A stretch of 64,000 bases of DNA, from contig NC_056525.1 of the NCBI RefSeq assembly GCF_019175285.1, positions 119,830,801 through 119,894,800 on the forward strand, in the 5' to 3' direction. The position numbers were made by a program, and so were the translations under genes. Shown here piece by piece: positions 39,388 through 48,630 of the stretch (position 1 is its first letter; each line of letters opens with the position of its first letter). The notes under the pieces are model-generated. The model did not search any database. It was not told where the DNA came from and saw nothing but the letters and a program-made list of their open reading frames with translations. This DNA is from Sceloporus undulatus (Eukaryota; Chordata; Lepidosauria; Squamata; Phrynosomatidae).

Positions 39388-40192
39388 CGCCCAGCTGACC
39401 AATCAGAAGGCAGCTGAGGACCAGCCAATCGCCTGTGGGCTGGAATGTTTGAAAATTCCTTACTGACAGTTGGGGAGTCAGTTGGGACTCAGGCAGGAGA
39501 AAGTTCAGTTGAGGAGTTAGGACCTGGAACCCAGAGAAGAAGGGTTTTCAGGGGTTAGAGAAAGATGGTTAGGGGTAGAGTCTGAATGGGAAAAGGCTCC
39601 CTACCATTATACTGCCAGGGCTCTAGAAAAGAGAGTGCCTGGAGTAGAATATCCTGCGGGATAGTGTTAGTTAGGGGAACAGCTAGGTCCAGAGAGGGAC
39701 TGGATTAGGTTGAGGAGTCTAGGGAAGAGAGGCTCAGAATAGCTAAACTCTAACAGGGGGTTGTGGTTATATTAGATCATAAGAGATATTGTTAGCCTTG
39801 GGGGCGGAAATAGGAAGAGGAAGTGTCTAAAAGGGATGCGAAAGTCCCAATACAGTAAAAGGGAAACTGGGGAAAAGAAGAAGAAATATAACTAAGTAAC
39901 CTGTGCCTGAACTAGAAGTTACATAATATCATTTAGTTCAAGAATAAAATGTCCAACTGTTCTGTTTAATCAAGTTTATATTTTGGTTTACATAAAAGCT
40001 TGTCAGTCATACATATCAGCTCCACACTACTATATAAAGAAAAGACCCTACCGCCAGCCCTTAAAAAGGGGGTAGTCATTACAAAATTGGTGGCAGCAAT
40101 AAGGAAAGAAGGGTAACCGTTACATAATTGGTGGCAGCTGTGGGATAAGTAAAGCCCAAGCGCCTGCCATCTTTAAGTGGGGGTCCGTTACA
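39388..40192 (+). repeat. Left LTR of the LTR element
   Basis: About 805 bp, with CCAAT-type motifs (CTGACCAATCAG, GACCAGCCAATCG) near 39396-39431, AATAAA at 39945 and TATATAAAG near 40032. It ends CCGTTACA. The last 110 bp contain two copies of the TTACA-AATTGGTGGCAGC motif that also forms the true PBS just outside the end. The start is inferred from the flanking duplication, not from a clear TG. Confidence 0.65.
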
Positions 40193-40196
40193 TAAT

Positions 40197-40219
40197 TGGT
40201 GGCAGCGTTGGGATCCGAA
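40197..40219 (+). promoter_or_regulatory. Primer-binding site, tRNA-Leu type
   Basis: TGGTGGCAGCGTTGGGATCC is nearly the reverse complement of the 3' end of vertebrate tRNA-Leu (acceptor stem and T arm), with about two differences over 23 bases by my comparison. It lies four bases after the LTR end. Two further TGGTGGCAGC motifs lie upstream inside the LTR, near 40089 and 40130. Confidence 0.7.
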
Positions 40220-42548
40220 AAATCCAGTGGCTGAGAGTTTGAGGAGAAGTGAGCTGGAGGAAATTGGTATATTGGGTTCTGAGTTCAAGTTACCAGAAAC
40301 CCAAGATTTGAGTTGAACTTTAAAAAGTTCAGCTGTTAGAATAAGGAGGTATAAGTCAGTGAGGGGAATCTCTGAGGTAATAGTCGAGGGTACTGTGTAA
40401 GAGATTACCTATAAACTGACTAGGTTGGATGAGATCAGCCCCGGAAGTATTGGCTGAGGTAATTTGTAGGGGACTGGAAAAAAAGAAAGTTAACCGTTGT
40501 TAAAAGCACCGGATTGACAATCGGTGGCCAGAAGTGTGCTGAAGTTAGGGGGCTGAGTGGGAAGACCAGATATCCCGATAAACGGTTAAACGGAAAGGAC
40601 AAAAACCTACAGTTAAAATCTAGGCGTTGGAATCAAGAGAGTGATCTCTGAGTTAAATTCGAAAAGGGTAATTGGTAGGAGATCACTTAAAGACTGACAC
40701 CCTAGAGAAGACTAGTCTCTGAGGTAAACAGATTGTTATTAGCAAGAGACTATTTAGGAAGAGAAAGAGCACACTTTGTGATTCTGAGTAAACATCTGTG
40801 TGAAAGTGAAAGTAGGGAACACTAGTTTGACTTTAAATCCAAGTGAATCTGTAGACTCATTGAGGCACAGTAAAAATAGAGTATTTCCTGAGTGAAAAGT
40901 CTGAGGTATTGTTAGGAAATACTATAACAGGCCCCTAAGAAAAACCTCCAGCAGGGATAGAAATGGAAGAAGAGGAAGTTAGAGAAGAAATGGTGGCTAG
41001 TGGTGACACGGCTGTTTAAACTCAAGAAAGTTTAGAATGTGGAAGATCAAACTTGAGATGGCCAAAATTGAGTGTAAAAGAGTTTTGAGAGAAAAAGGAA
41101 ATTGAAAGTGAAAAGAAAGGGAAAAGGCCAAAATTGAAAGTGAAAAAAAAAATATTTAAACAGAGAAATACATGATCTAAAAATGAAAAAAAATGAAAAC
41201 TGAGATGGTTCATGATAGAGAAATGCATGACATAAAGATGAAGACATGGGACTTAATGATAGTTTAGAATCTAGAGTTACTATATTTTAAAGAATAATAT
41301 TAAGGGTTTCCTCTTTTATGATCCAAAGAATTCCCTAAATATGTTACTTAGGAGGTATTGGATATATATCTAGCCAGTTTTTGAAAAAGCTTGTGAGATA
41401 TGAGAGATCACAGGAGTGTGATTTGAGTGTTTAAATTAAGACCTGAAACTAAAAAAGAATTAAAAAAAAAAGAATATGAAGGAGAGTTAAGAGAACTGAA
41501 ATATTTGAGAGAAATGAAAGAAAAAGAAATAAGAAGAAAGAATATGAGGCACAGCAAAGAGAGTGGAGCTTAAAAACAGTTGAGAGAATAAAACATAACA
41601 AAGACGTATGAAAGAAAAATAAAAAAAGAGTTGGCAGAAAACTGGATGGTTTTAAAGAAAAGTTTAAAAACCAGGATAAAGTTAAACACCTGAAGAACAA
41701 GTGCTAATCTGGAATCCGAAACCAGAAGTTACAAGGTCTGTTGAAAAGAGAACAGAGGGAAGTGTACTCTAAAAGCAAGTTTAGATCAGAAAAAAGATTA
41801 TTTCAGAATAGAAGATGAGATTTCTGAGATGAAACGTCCTCAACTAGCAAGAAAGAGCTCCTAGCATAGATATAAAGGAGATGTTATCACTACGGGTTTG
41901 TTAGATGAAACAAATGAGAGATTTAGATCAAAAGAGGAGAGAAGAGCGTTGATACAGGAAAATAAAAGTTACAAGAAACAACTATAGGTTTAAAACAAGA
42001 AAATCAGATTCTGCATCAAAAAGTCAATAAAGATCAGGGTGAACTTGATAACATAAAGTTAAAACCTGAGATCTGTACACAGAGATTGCCAGACTGGAAA
42101 AGAGCTAACTCTAAAGACAGAGAAGTTCAACTCTTGTGAAAATTGCCATAACGCCAATACACAAGCAAAAGGCTGGATGGAAAACCCTGTTTGCCACATA
42201 AAAAACAATATACAATATCCCCCAACACAACTTCTCAATATAAAGTCCAAGACACAGATACAAAAAGAAAAATAGAAATACACCAGAGAAAAAATGCTTT
42301 CAAGAGCAATTAGACGTGAATAAATAAAAAGAAAAAGTAGCAGTCATAGACCATAAGATAATAGTCTAATGAGCCTGATGACAAATTGGCTGTGGTCATA
42401 GGAGCTCAAAAAAAAAAAAAGTTAGCCAGGAAAAAAGGAGTCTAAAAGTGTCAAACCTTGGTTAAAATCAGATGAGAGAAAAGATTTAAGGTTAAGGGAA
42501 AACGTCCTGCCTAGTCAACATAATACCATTTACATAATATCATTAGCC

Positions 42549-42984
42549 AAGCTCAACAGGGGTTGTGGTTATATTAGACCTAAGAGATATTGTTAGCCTG
42601 TGGGGGCGGAAATAGGAAGAGGAATTGTCTGAAAGGGATGCGAAAGTCCCAATACAGTAAAAGGGAAACTGGGGAAAAGAAAGAAATATAACTAAGAACC
42701 TGTGCCTGAACTAGAAGTTACTAATATCATTTAGTTTCAAGAATAAAACGTCCAACGGTTCTGTTAATCAAGTTATATTTTGGTTTACATAAAAGCTTGT
42801 CAGTCATACATATCAGCTCCACGCTACTCTAAAGAAAGACCCTGCCGCCAGCCCTTAAAAAGAGGGTAGTCATTACAAAATTGGTGGCAGCAATAAGGAA
42901 AGAAGGGTAACCGTTACACAATGGTGGCAGCTGTGGGATAAGTAAAGCCCAAGCCCCTGCCATCTTAAGTGGGGGTCCGTTACA
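42549..42984 (+). repeat. Right LTR (partial) of the LTR element
   Basis: About 435 bp collinear with the final part of the left LTR (from about 39755), including GGGATGCGAAAGTCCCAATA, the poly(A) signal region and the two internal TGGTGGCAGC motifs. It ends CCGTTACA at 42984. The upstream part of the LTR is absent in this copy. Confidence 0.75.
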
Positions 42985-43289
42985 GCTCCTAGTAAGAGCA
43001 GGTTTCAATGGGCCTAACTGTGTCTTCAAAGCTTTGAAGCAGACTGAATTTTAAAAGTGCAATAAATGTTCACCTTATACTTTGGCAAAGGTGAAGTATT
43101 GCTGGCATGACTGTGTCTGTCTCTCCAACAAGCTCCTATGTGAGGATGACACCAATATCAGAAAAAAAGAGGAGGAAACGTCTGGGAGGAAAGTGGCCTA
43201 CAAATGAAATAAAAAATAAACTTATTAATGCACAAAATATTAGAGGTCAATGTGTTCAATCTCTGGCTTTCACCACCCGACTCCAAGAG

Positions 43290-43395
43290 TGTGAATAGAA
43301 TAGAAATAGAATAGAAATTTCATTTTTATCCCGCCTCCCTACAGGAGCGAGGTGGCTTATGCTACAGTAAAATACAACAGTAAAATGCTCCTTTT
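43290..43395 (-). repeat. LINE 3' tail
   Basis: A GAATA(GAA) microsatellite at 43295-43318 is followed by TTTTTATCCCGCCTCCCTAC and GAGCGAGGTGGCTTATGCTA, the inverted form of the common squamate LINE end. No coding part is present. Confidence 0.5.
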
Positions 43396-43779
43396 AATTA
43401 TTTTATTGTGCCTTTTTGATAGAAACCATATAAAGAATCAATAAGTGGAGCATCCATGGGAATGACAGTCAATTTTCCCAAAGGGTTCAGACAGAAATAG
43501 ACAATTCCCTCTCTCATCATTCCACATTTGGTTGCCCTGTTTAATACAACTGTAACTAGTTTCTATGGTAGGATCCTGATGGAGAGAATTGCATGCCGCC
43601 TCCTTGCTTTCCTTTTAGTCATGCAAGTGAAACACCACTAAGCATTACTATGGAATGCAATCCTGCTCTTGGAGCGGTCAGTGGGTAATCTGCCATTTTT
43701 TTTGCCGTTAAAGGTATAATAAAAACACACCTACTAGGAAATGTCAAATCCAAAAGAATTTGGAGCAGAGTTAGCCACC

Positions 43780-44115
43780 ACAGGCATCCTCTGCTCCCGG
43801 CTAGCCAAAGCCTCCTATCCCAAAGAAACTGCGCAATTGCGCAGTTCCGCAGCTGTGCCCTTCAGTCCGTGGGCGGCACTCCGGCGGTGCGCAGATGTGC
43901 ACCTCCGACACCCGGGAGGAGGCCACCCGCAGAAAACGCGACACTGGGCAGCTGGCAACTCCGGCGGGGAGGAGGCAAAGGGGACGTGTCGGAGGGTCCG
44001 GTTTCCCCGCTTTATACTCGCCCCTCCACCGGAGCTCCTCACAGGCTTCCCCCAGGTTCCTTCAGGCCCCGCTCACTGCCGCAAACGCCAGGCCAGGACG
44101 CGAGGAAAAGAGTCC
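43780..44115. other. Orphan CpG-rich block, promoter-like
   Basis: Roughly 330 bp with dense CpG in otherwise AT-rich DNA. It has an NRF1-like palindrome ACTGCGCAATTGCGCAGT at 43829, GGGCGG at 43870 and a TTTATACTCG sequence near 44011. Overlapping open frames on both strands look like a by-product of base composition. It abuts the decayed RING segment. It could be a dead promoter, a GC-rich transposon end or a live CpG island of an unseen transcript. Confidence 0.55.
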
Positions 44116-44159
44116 CACATGATCAGCTTCGGCTGGCACAATATTGACGCAAACACTTT

Positions 44160-44363
44160 GTGTGAATTAAAGCAATGGGGCAACATCTGTTTTGATTGCA
44201 CACTGGGCACATATGTCATCTGATTCATCAAAAAAGTTGTGATACATTCAGACAAAACTGTGACCACAACAAGGAACTACAACTGAATTGACATAAGGCT
44301 TTTTGCAAATATAACATCAAATTCTTCTGGAATGTCATCAATTCTTTCCTGGTCTTCCCCTGC
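44160..44363 (-). pseudogene. Decayed RBBP6-like RING-finger segment
   Basis: Reading the minus strand from 44363, DDIPEEFDVIFAKSLMS corresponds to 'DPIPDELLCLICKDIMT' of RBBP6. In a second frame VVPCCGHSF follows ('VVIPCCGNSY'), in a third ECITTFLM ('ECIRTALLE'), and then DESDDICAQCAIKTDVAPLL ('LESDEHTCPTCHQNDVSPDAL'). The first CxxC pair is lost, stops occur, and three frames are needed, so it is a pseudogene. RBBP6 is an E3 ubiquitin ligase that acts on p53, YB-1 and mRNA 3' processing. CTTTGGCAG before 44362 resembles a splice acceptor, so it may be a duplicated exon rather than a retrocopy. The flanks show no further RBBP6 similarity that I can see. Confidence 0.65.
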
Positions 44364-44384
44364 CAAAGAGTAAAAGAAAGTTAA

Positions 44385-44625
44385 TAATAAATAATAAATA
44401 AATTTTATTAATTTTATACCGCCCTTCCATAGATCAGGGCGGTTCACAGCAATACCATAAAACAATTAAGAATACATAAAACAACCCCTCTCTCAACTGA
44501 CCCCTCCCCCCTGGTAAAAAGCCACCACAAAGCGCCAAGACAGTCCTCCGCAGTTCTGGGGACTTCTTCCCAGGTGACATGGGGGGGGGGCAGCGGCAGA
44601 AGTAGTCCTCCCACCAGCTCTCAGG
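44385..44625 (-). repeat. LINE 3' end leading into the tandem array
   Basis: TAATAAATAATAAATAAATT then TTATACCGCCCTTCCATAGA and GGGCGGTTCACAGCAATACC are the inverted 3' end of a squamate L2/CR1-type LINE. The following CCTCTCTCAACTGACCCCTC merges into the repeat array, so the array may have grown from LINE sequence. Confidence 0.5.
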
Positions 44626-46135
44626 CATTCCCCGATGTTGCTGGGTCTGCCGTGGCTCCCTCTGAGGCCGAGAGACAGTTGAAAGGGAGGGGCCTCTTCC
44701 TTCAGGCAGTCTCGATGTTGCTGGGTCTGCCTGATGGCTCCCTCTGAGGCCGAGATGACAGTTGAGGAGGGAAGGGCCTCTTCCTTCGGCAGTCCTGAAT
44801 GTTGCTGGGTCTGCCTAATGCTCCCTCTGAGGCCGCGATGACAGTTGAGGAGGGAAGGGCCCTTCCTTCAGGCAGTCCCCGATGTTGCTGGGTCTGCCTG
44901 ATGGCTCCCTCTGAGGCCGAGATGACAGTTGAGGAGGGAAGGGCCTCTTCCTTCAGGCAGTCCCCGATGTTGCTGGGTCGCCTGATGCTCCCTCTGAGGC
45001 CGAGATGACAGTTGAGGAGGAGGGGGCCTCTTCCTTCAGGCAGTCCCCGATGTTGCTGGGTCTGCCTGATGGCTACCCTCTGAGGCCGAGATGCATTTGA
45101 GAAGGGAAGGGCCTCTTCCTTCAGGCGTCCCCGATGTTGCTGGGTCTGCTGATGGCTCCCTCTGAGCCGAGATGAAAGTTGAGGAGGGAGGGCCTCTTCC
45201 TCAGGCAGTCCCCCGATGTTGCGGGGCTGCCTGATGGCTCCTCTGAGGCCGAGATGACAGTTGAAGAGGGAGGGGCCTCTTTCCTTCAGGCAGTCCCCGA
45301 GTTGCGGGTCTGCCTGAGGTCCCTCTGAGGCCGAGATGACAGTTGAAGAGGGAGGGCTCTTCCTTCAGGCAGTCCCCGATGTTGCTGGGTTCGCCTGAGT
45401 GGCTCCCTCTGAGGCCGAGATGACAGTTGAGGAGGGAGGGGCCTCTTCCTTCAGGCAGTCCCCGATGTTGCTGGGTCGGCCTGATGGCTCCCTCTAGGCC
45501 GAGATGACAGTTGAGGAGGGAGGGGCCTCTCCTTCAGGCAGTCCGCGATGTGGCTGGGTCTGCCTGTGGCTCCTCTGAGGCCGATATGACAGTTGTGAGG
45601 AGGGAGGGCTCTTCCTTCAGGCAGTCCTCGTGTTGCTTGGGTCTGCTGATGGCTCCTCTGAGGCCGAATGACAGTTGAGGAGGGAGGGCCTCTTCCTTCA
45701 GGCAGTCCCCATGTTTGCGGGTCTGCCTGATGGTCCCTCTGAGGCGAGATTGACAGTTTAGGAGGGAGGGGCCTCTTCCTTCAGGCAGTCCTCGATGTTG
45801 CTGGGTCTGCCTGATGGCTCCTCTGAGGCCAAATGACAGTTGAGGAGGGAGGGCCTCTCCTTCGGCAGTCCCCGATGTTGCGGGTCTGCCGATGGCTCCC
45901 TCTGAGGCCGAGATGACAGTTGAGGAGGGAAGGGCCTCTTCCTTCAGGCAGTCCTCGATGTTGCTGGGTCTGCCTGATGGCTCCCCTCTGAGGCCAGATG
46001 ACAGTTGAGAGGAAGGGCCTCTTCCTTCAGCAGTCCCCGATGTTGCTGGGTCTGCCTGATGGCTCCCTCTGAGGCCGAGATGACAGTTGAAGAGGGAGGG
46101 GCCTCTCCTTCAGGCAGTCCTCGATGTTGCTGAGG
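44626..46135. repeat. Minisatellite, about 18 copies of an ~84-bp unit
   Basis: Each unit contains GATGTTGCTGGGTCTGCCTG, then GCTCCCTCTGAGGCCGAGAT, GACAGTTGAGGAGGGA and GGGCCTCTTCCTTCAGGCAG. Units recur every 80-87 bp. Most differences between neighbours are one-base gains or losses. The array is GC-rich and stays partly open in some frames because 84 is a multiple of three; that is not evidence of coding. Confidence 0.92.
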
Positions 46136-46376
46136 CACTCTTTCTGACCTCGTGCCAGCACCAACTAAAGTGGAGAAGAGTAGGACATTTTGAGTCAGAT
46201 AAATACATAGTGTTTCACTCAGAAATCTAACAAGAAATAGGGTTTACTCTTACTTATGTCCCCCAATTAAAACTTTACTTTGCACTTTTCAAAAGGCAAG
46301 TATGACCCAAGACCCAGTTATCTGAGGGACAGCAACCTGGCCCCCGGCTCAAAACGGTTGCCTACCCCTGATCTAG

Positions 46377-46615
46377 ACACTATGCTTCTATTGATGCAGC
46401 CTAGGATCGCATTGGCCTTTTTAGCTGCCGCATCACACTGTTGGCTCATATTCAACTTGTGGTCTGCTTGGACTCCTATATCCCTTTCACATGTAGTCTT
46501 GTTGAACCAGGTGTCCCCCATCCTATATATGTGCATTTCATTTGTCTGCCCTAAGTGCAGTATCTCCCGTTTCCCTGTATTGAAATTCATTTTGTTAGCT
46601 TTTGCCTTTGCAGAA
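46377..46615 (-). mobile_element. CR1 LINE fragment
   Basis: The minus strand encodes MNFNTGKREILHLGQTNEMH, YRMGDTWFNKTTCERDIGVQ and ADHKLNMSQQCDAAAKKANA ILGCINRSI, the CR1 reverse-transcriptase segment. It is cut at about 46376, where a different repeat (GGTTGCCTACCCCTGATCTA) begins. The frame is intact over about 80 codons, so the fragment is not very old. Confidence 0.8.
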
Positions 46616-46619
46616 TATT

Positions 46620-47050
46620 AACTTTTAGGTGAAGCTACATATTGCAGGTGGAAATCATGCTACCTTCCAGATGTTGCTGGAAGTACCAATATTCCTCACC
46701 ACTGGAATTGCTAGATGGGACTCTTGTTATTGTGGTTCAATAGCAAACAATAGTTTATGGGATTCCCACCTCTGACATAAAATGGTCATCCAGATATTCT
46801 GGAGTACAACATTTATCAGGTTTACACAACATGGCTAGTGGAAAAGAATCATTGATGCAACCCAGTACGTTCTGGCAGAACACATTTCCCTTCCCTACAT
46901 TAAACAGATATCAGGACTGTGGATGTATTTAAAATGTGATCATGGGATGGTGTTAGGTGACAGATGTGGTTTTGTCTATATTTCTGGGCTATGGGGTCTC
47001 TATTAGAGGATTTCCCGCTCCCAATACTTTTTCTGCTGTTTCTGCAGGTA
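46620..47050. other. Intergenic; possible diverged palindromic MITE at 46660-46780
   Basis: CAGATGTTGCTGGAAGTACC and TGGGATTCCCACCTCTGACA suggest a diverged member of a common palindromic reptilian repeat. The remainder is unassigned. Confidence 0.3.
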
Positions 47051-47280
47051 CAGTGGACCCTTGTTATACGCTGGGGTTTGGATCCAAGATCCCCCGTGGA
47101 TAACAAAACCCATGCATGCTCAAGTCCTGTTAAATACAATGGCATAACAAAATGGTGTCCCTTATATAAAATGGGGAAATCAAGGTTTGATACTTGAAAT
47201 TTATACTTTTTTTGAACATTTTCAAACCGTGGATGCTTGAATCCGTGTATAAATAATCCATGTATAAGAAAGGCCAACTG
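47051..47280. mobile_element. TA-flanked MITE, CAGTGGACCCTTGTTATACG family, second copy
   Basis: Starts CAGTGGACCCTTGTTATACG after TA (47049-47050) and ends GAAAGGCCAACTG before TA (47281-47282). It is collinear with 14927-15147 along its whole length. Confidence 0.85.
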
Positions 47281-47519
47281 TACTGGGTTGATAACTCAGC
47301 TCTTTTGGCTAAATAAGGACTGGCACATGGCTTCACTATTACTCTATACTGAATTTATGTCCTCCCCATCTTCTGCTTGAAGAGCTCTTAATCAATTGTC
47401 TTGTTTGGCTTAGACTGAATTTCACCAGAGTTTTAGCCTTTCCTGAGTATGCAGAGTAATCGAATGATTCCCAGTTGTCAAAGGGGTCAGGCATGGCTAT
47501 ATTTTATCACTCGATTTAT

Positions 47520-48630
47520 TCAACTTGTATGCAGATAATATCATAAGAAGACCAGATTTAGATTCAGGAGGAGGAGTTAATATAGGAGGAAGGATATCAA
47601 CAATCTAAGATATGTGATAGACACCATACTACTAGCAGGATATATCACAGACTTAGAACAATTACTAAAGAAAAAAGTGCAAAGGCAGGCTTAATGCTGA
47701 AAATAAAGAGAACAAAACTAGTAACCAAGGAGGAACTACATATATTCAACCAAGACAATGGGAAAATCAAAATACAGTGGTGCCTCGGGATACGAAATGA
47801 TCGGGTTACGAAATTTCCGGGATACGAAAAAGTTGGATTGGCAAAAACTGTTTCGGGTTACGAAATATTTTTCGGGTTACGAAATTCATTTCGGCGCGAA
47901 ATTCAAATGCTGCAAAGTGCAGCTATAGGCTTTCCAGTGCTAACGGAAAAGTGTTTCGGGTTACGAAATTTTCGGGTTACGAAAGGAATGGCGGAACGAA
48001 TTAATTTCGTAACCCGAGGCACCACTGTAGTGTTGCTGTACCTACATTGATCAGAATGACTGCAGTCAAGAAATTAGAAGAAGGCTAAGAATGGAAAGGG
48101 CAAGCTATGAAAGAGCTAGGCAAGATGCTAAAGAGTAAAAATATACAACTGAACACCAAAATTAGAATTGTCCAAGTCATTGTATTCCCCATCACCATGT
48201 ACGGATGTCAGAGCTGGACAGGGAGGAAAGTGGAGATGAAGAAAATCAACTCATTTCGAGTTGTAGTGCTGGAAAAGAGTGCTGAAAACACCATGGACAG
48301 CCAAAAAGACAAACAAATGGGTCCTTCAACAGATCAAGCCTGAAAATCTTCCTGGAAGCCAAGATGATCAAATTAAGGCTTCCATTTGGTCACGTCTCAC
48401 TGGAAAAGACAATAATGCTGGGAAAGATAGAGTGTAGTAGAAAAAGAGGAAGACCACGTGTCAGATGGATAAACTCAATCAGGGAGTTCATGGGCCTAAA
48501 TGTACAGGATCTAAGCAGAGCAGTGGAGGACAGGGAGTCTTGCAGATGTCTCATCCACAGGGTCACCATGAGCTGGGGATGATGCAAAGGCAGTTGACAC
48601 CGACACGCAAGAACCACCACTGCCTAAGCC
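47520..48630 (+). mobile_element. BovB (RTE) LINE, 5'-truncated, split by a MITE
   Basis: 47520-47770 is the decayed YADD region and following helix. 48107-48340 encodes KSKNIQLNTKIRIVQVIVFP and ITMYGCQSWTGRKVEMKKIN. 48400-48580 encodes LEKTIMLGKIECSRKRGRPR and VRWINSIREFMGLNVQDLSR, ending near HRVTMSWG. Several stops and shifts are present. The MITE at 47775-48027 sits cleanly at a TA. Confidence 0.8.
47775..48027. mobile_element. TA-flanked MITE with internal TCGGGTTACGAAA repeats
   Basis: Ends CAGTGGTGCCTCGGGATACG and CGTAACCCGAGGCACCACTG are inverted, with one mismatch over 23 bp, and lie between TA (47773-47774) and TA (48028-48029). The 13-bp word TCGGGTTACGAAA and close variants occur about seven or eight times in 253 bp, in both orientations. 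Tigger-type elements with such subterminal repeats are known. This one inserted in an already resident BovB copy. Confidence 0.9.

Larger units (their letters stand above)
39388..42984 (+). mobile_element. LTR retroelement (endogenous retrovirus-like), broken
   Basis: A fossil element of about 3.6 kb with a long left LTR, a shorter right LTR and an A/G-rich interior of about 2.4 kb. The primer-binding site matches the 3' end of tRNA-Leu. GCTCCTA occurs at 39381-39387 just before it and at 42985-42991 just after it, a likely target duplication. The interior shows no recognisable gag, pol or env segment and carries many breaks, so the element is non-coding as it stands, either heavily deleted or a non-autonomous derivative. 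The near-identity of the LTRs suggests a fairly recent insertion. Confidence 0.75.

Noticed and set aside
43741-44223. 160-codon plus-strand open frame
   Set aside because: It crosses the CpG block and runs antisense to the RING relic; no family resemblance in this frame.
44626-46135. Regular repeats suggesting a CRISPR-like array
   Set aside because: The whole ~84-bp unit repeats without unique spacers, in a vertebrate genome; it is a minisatellite.
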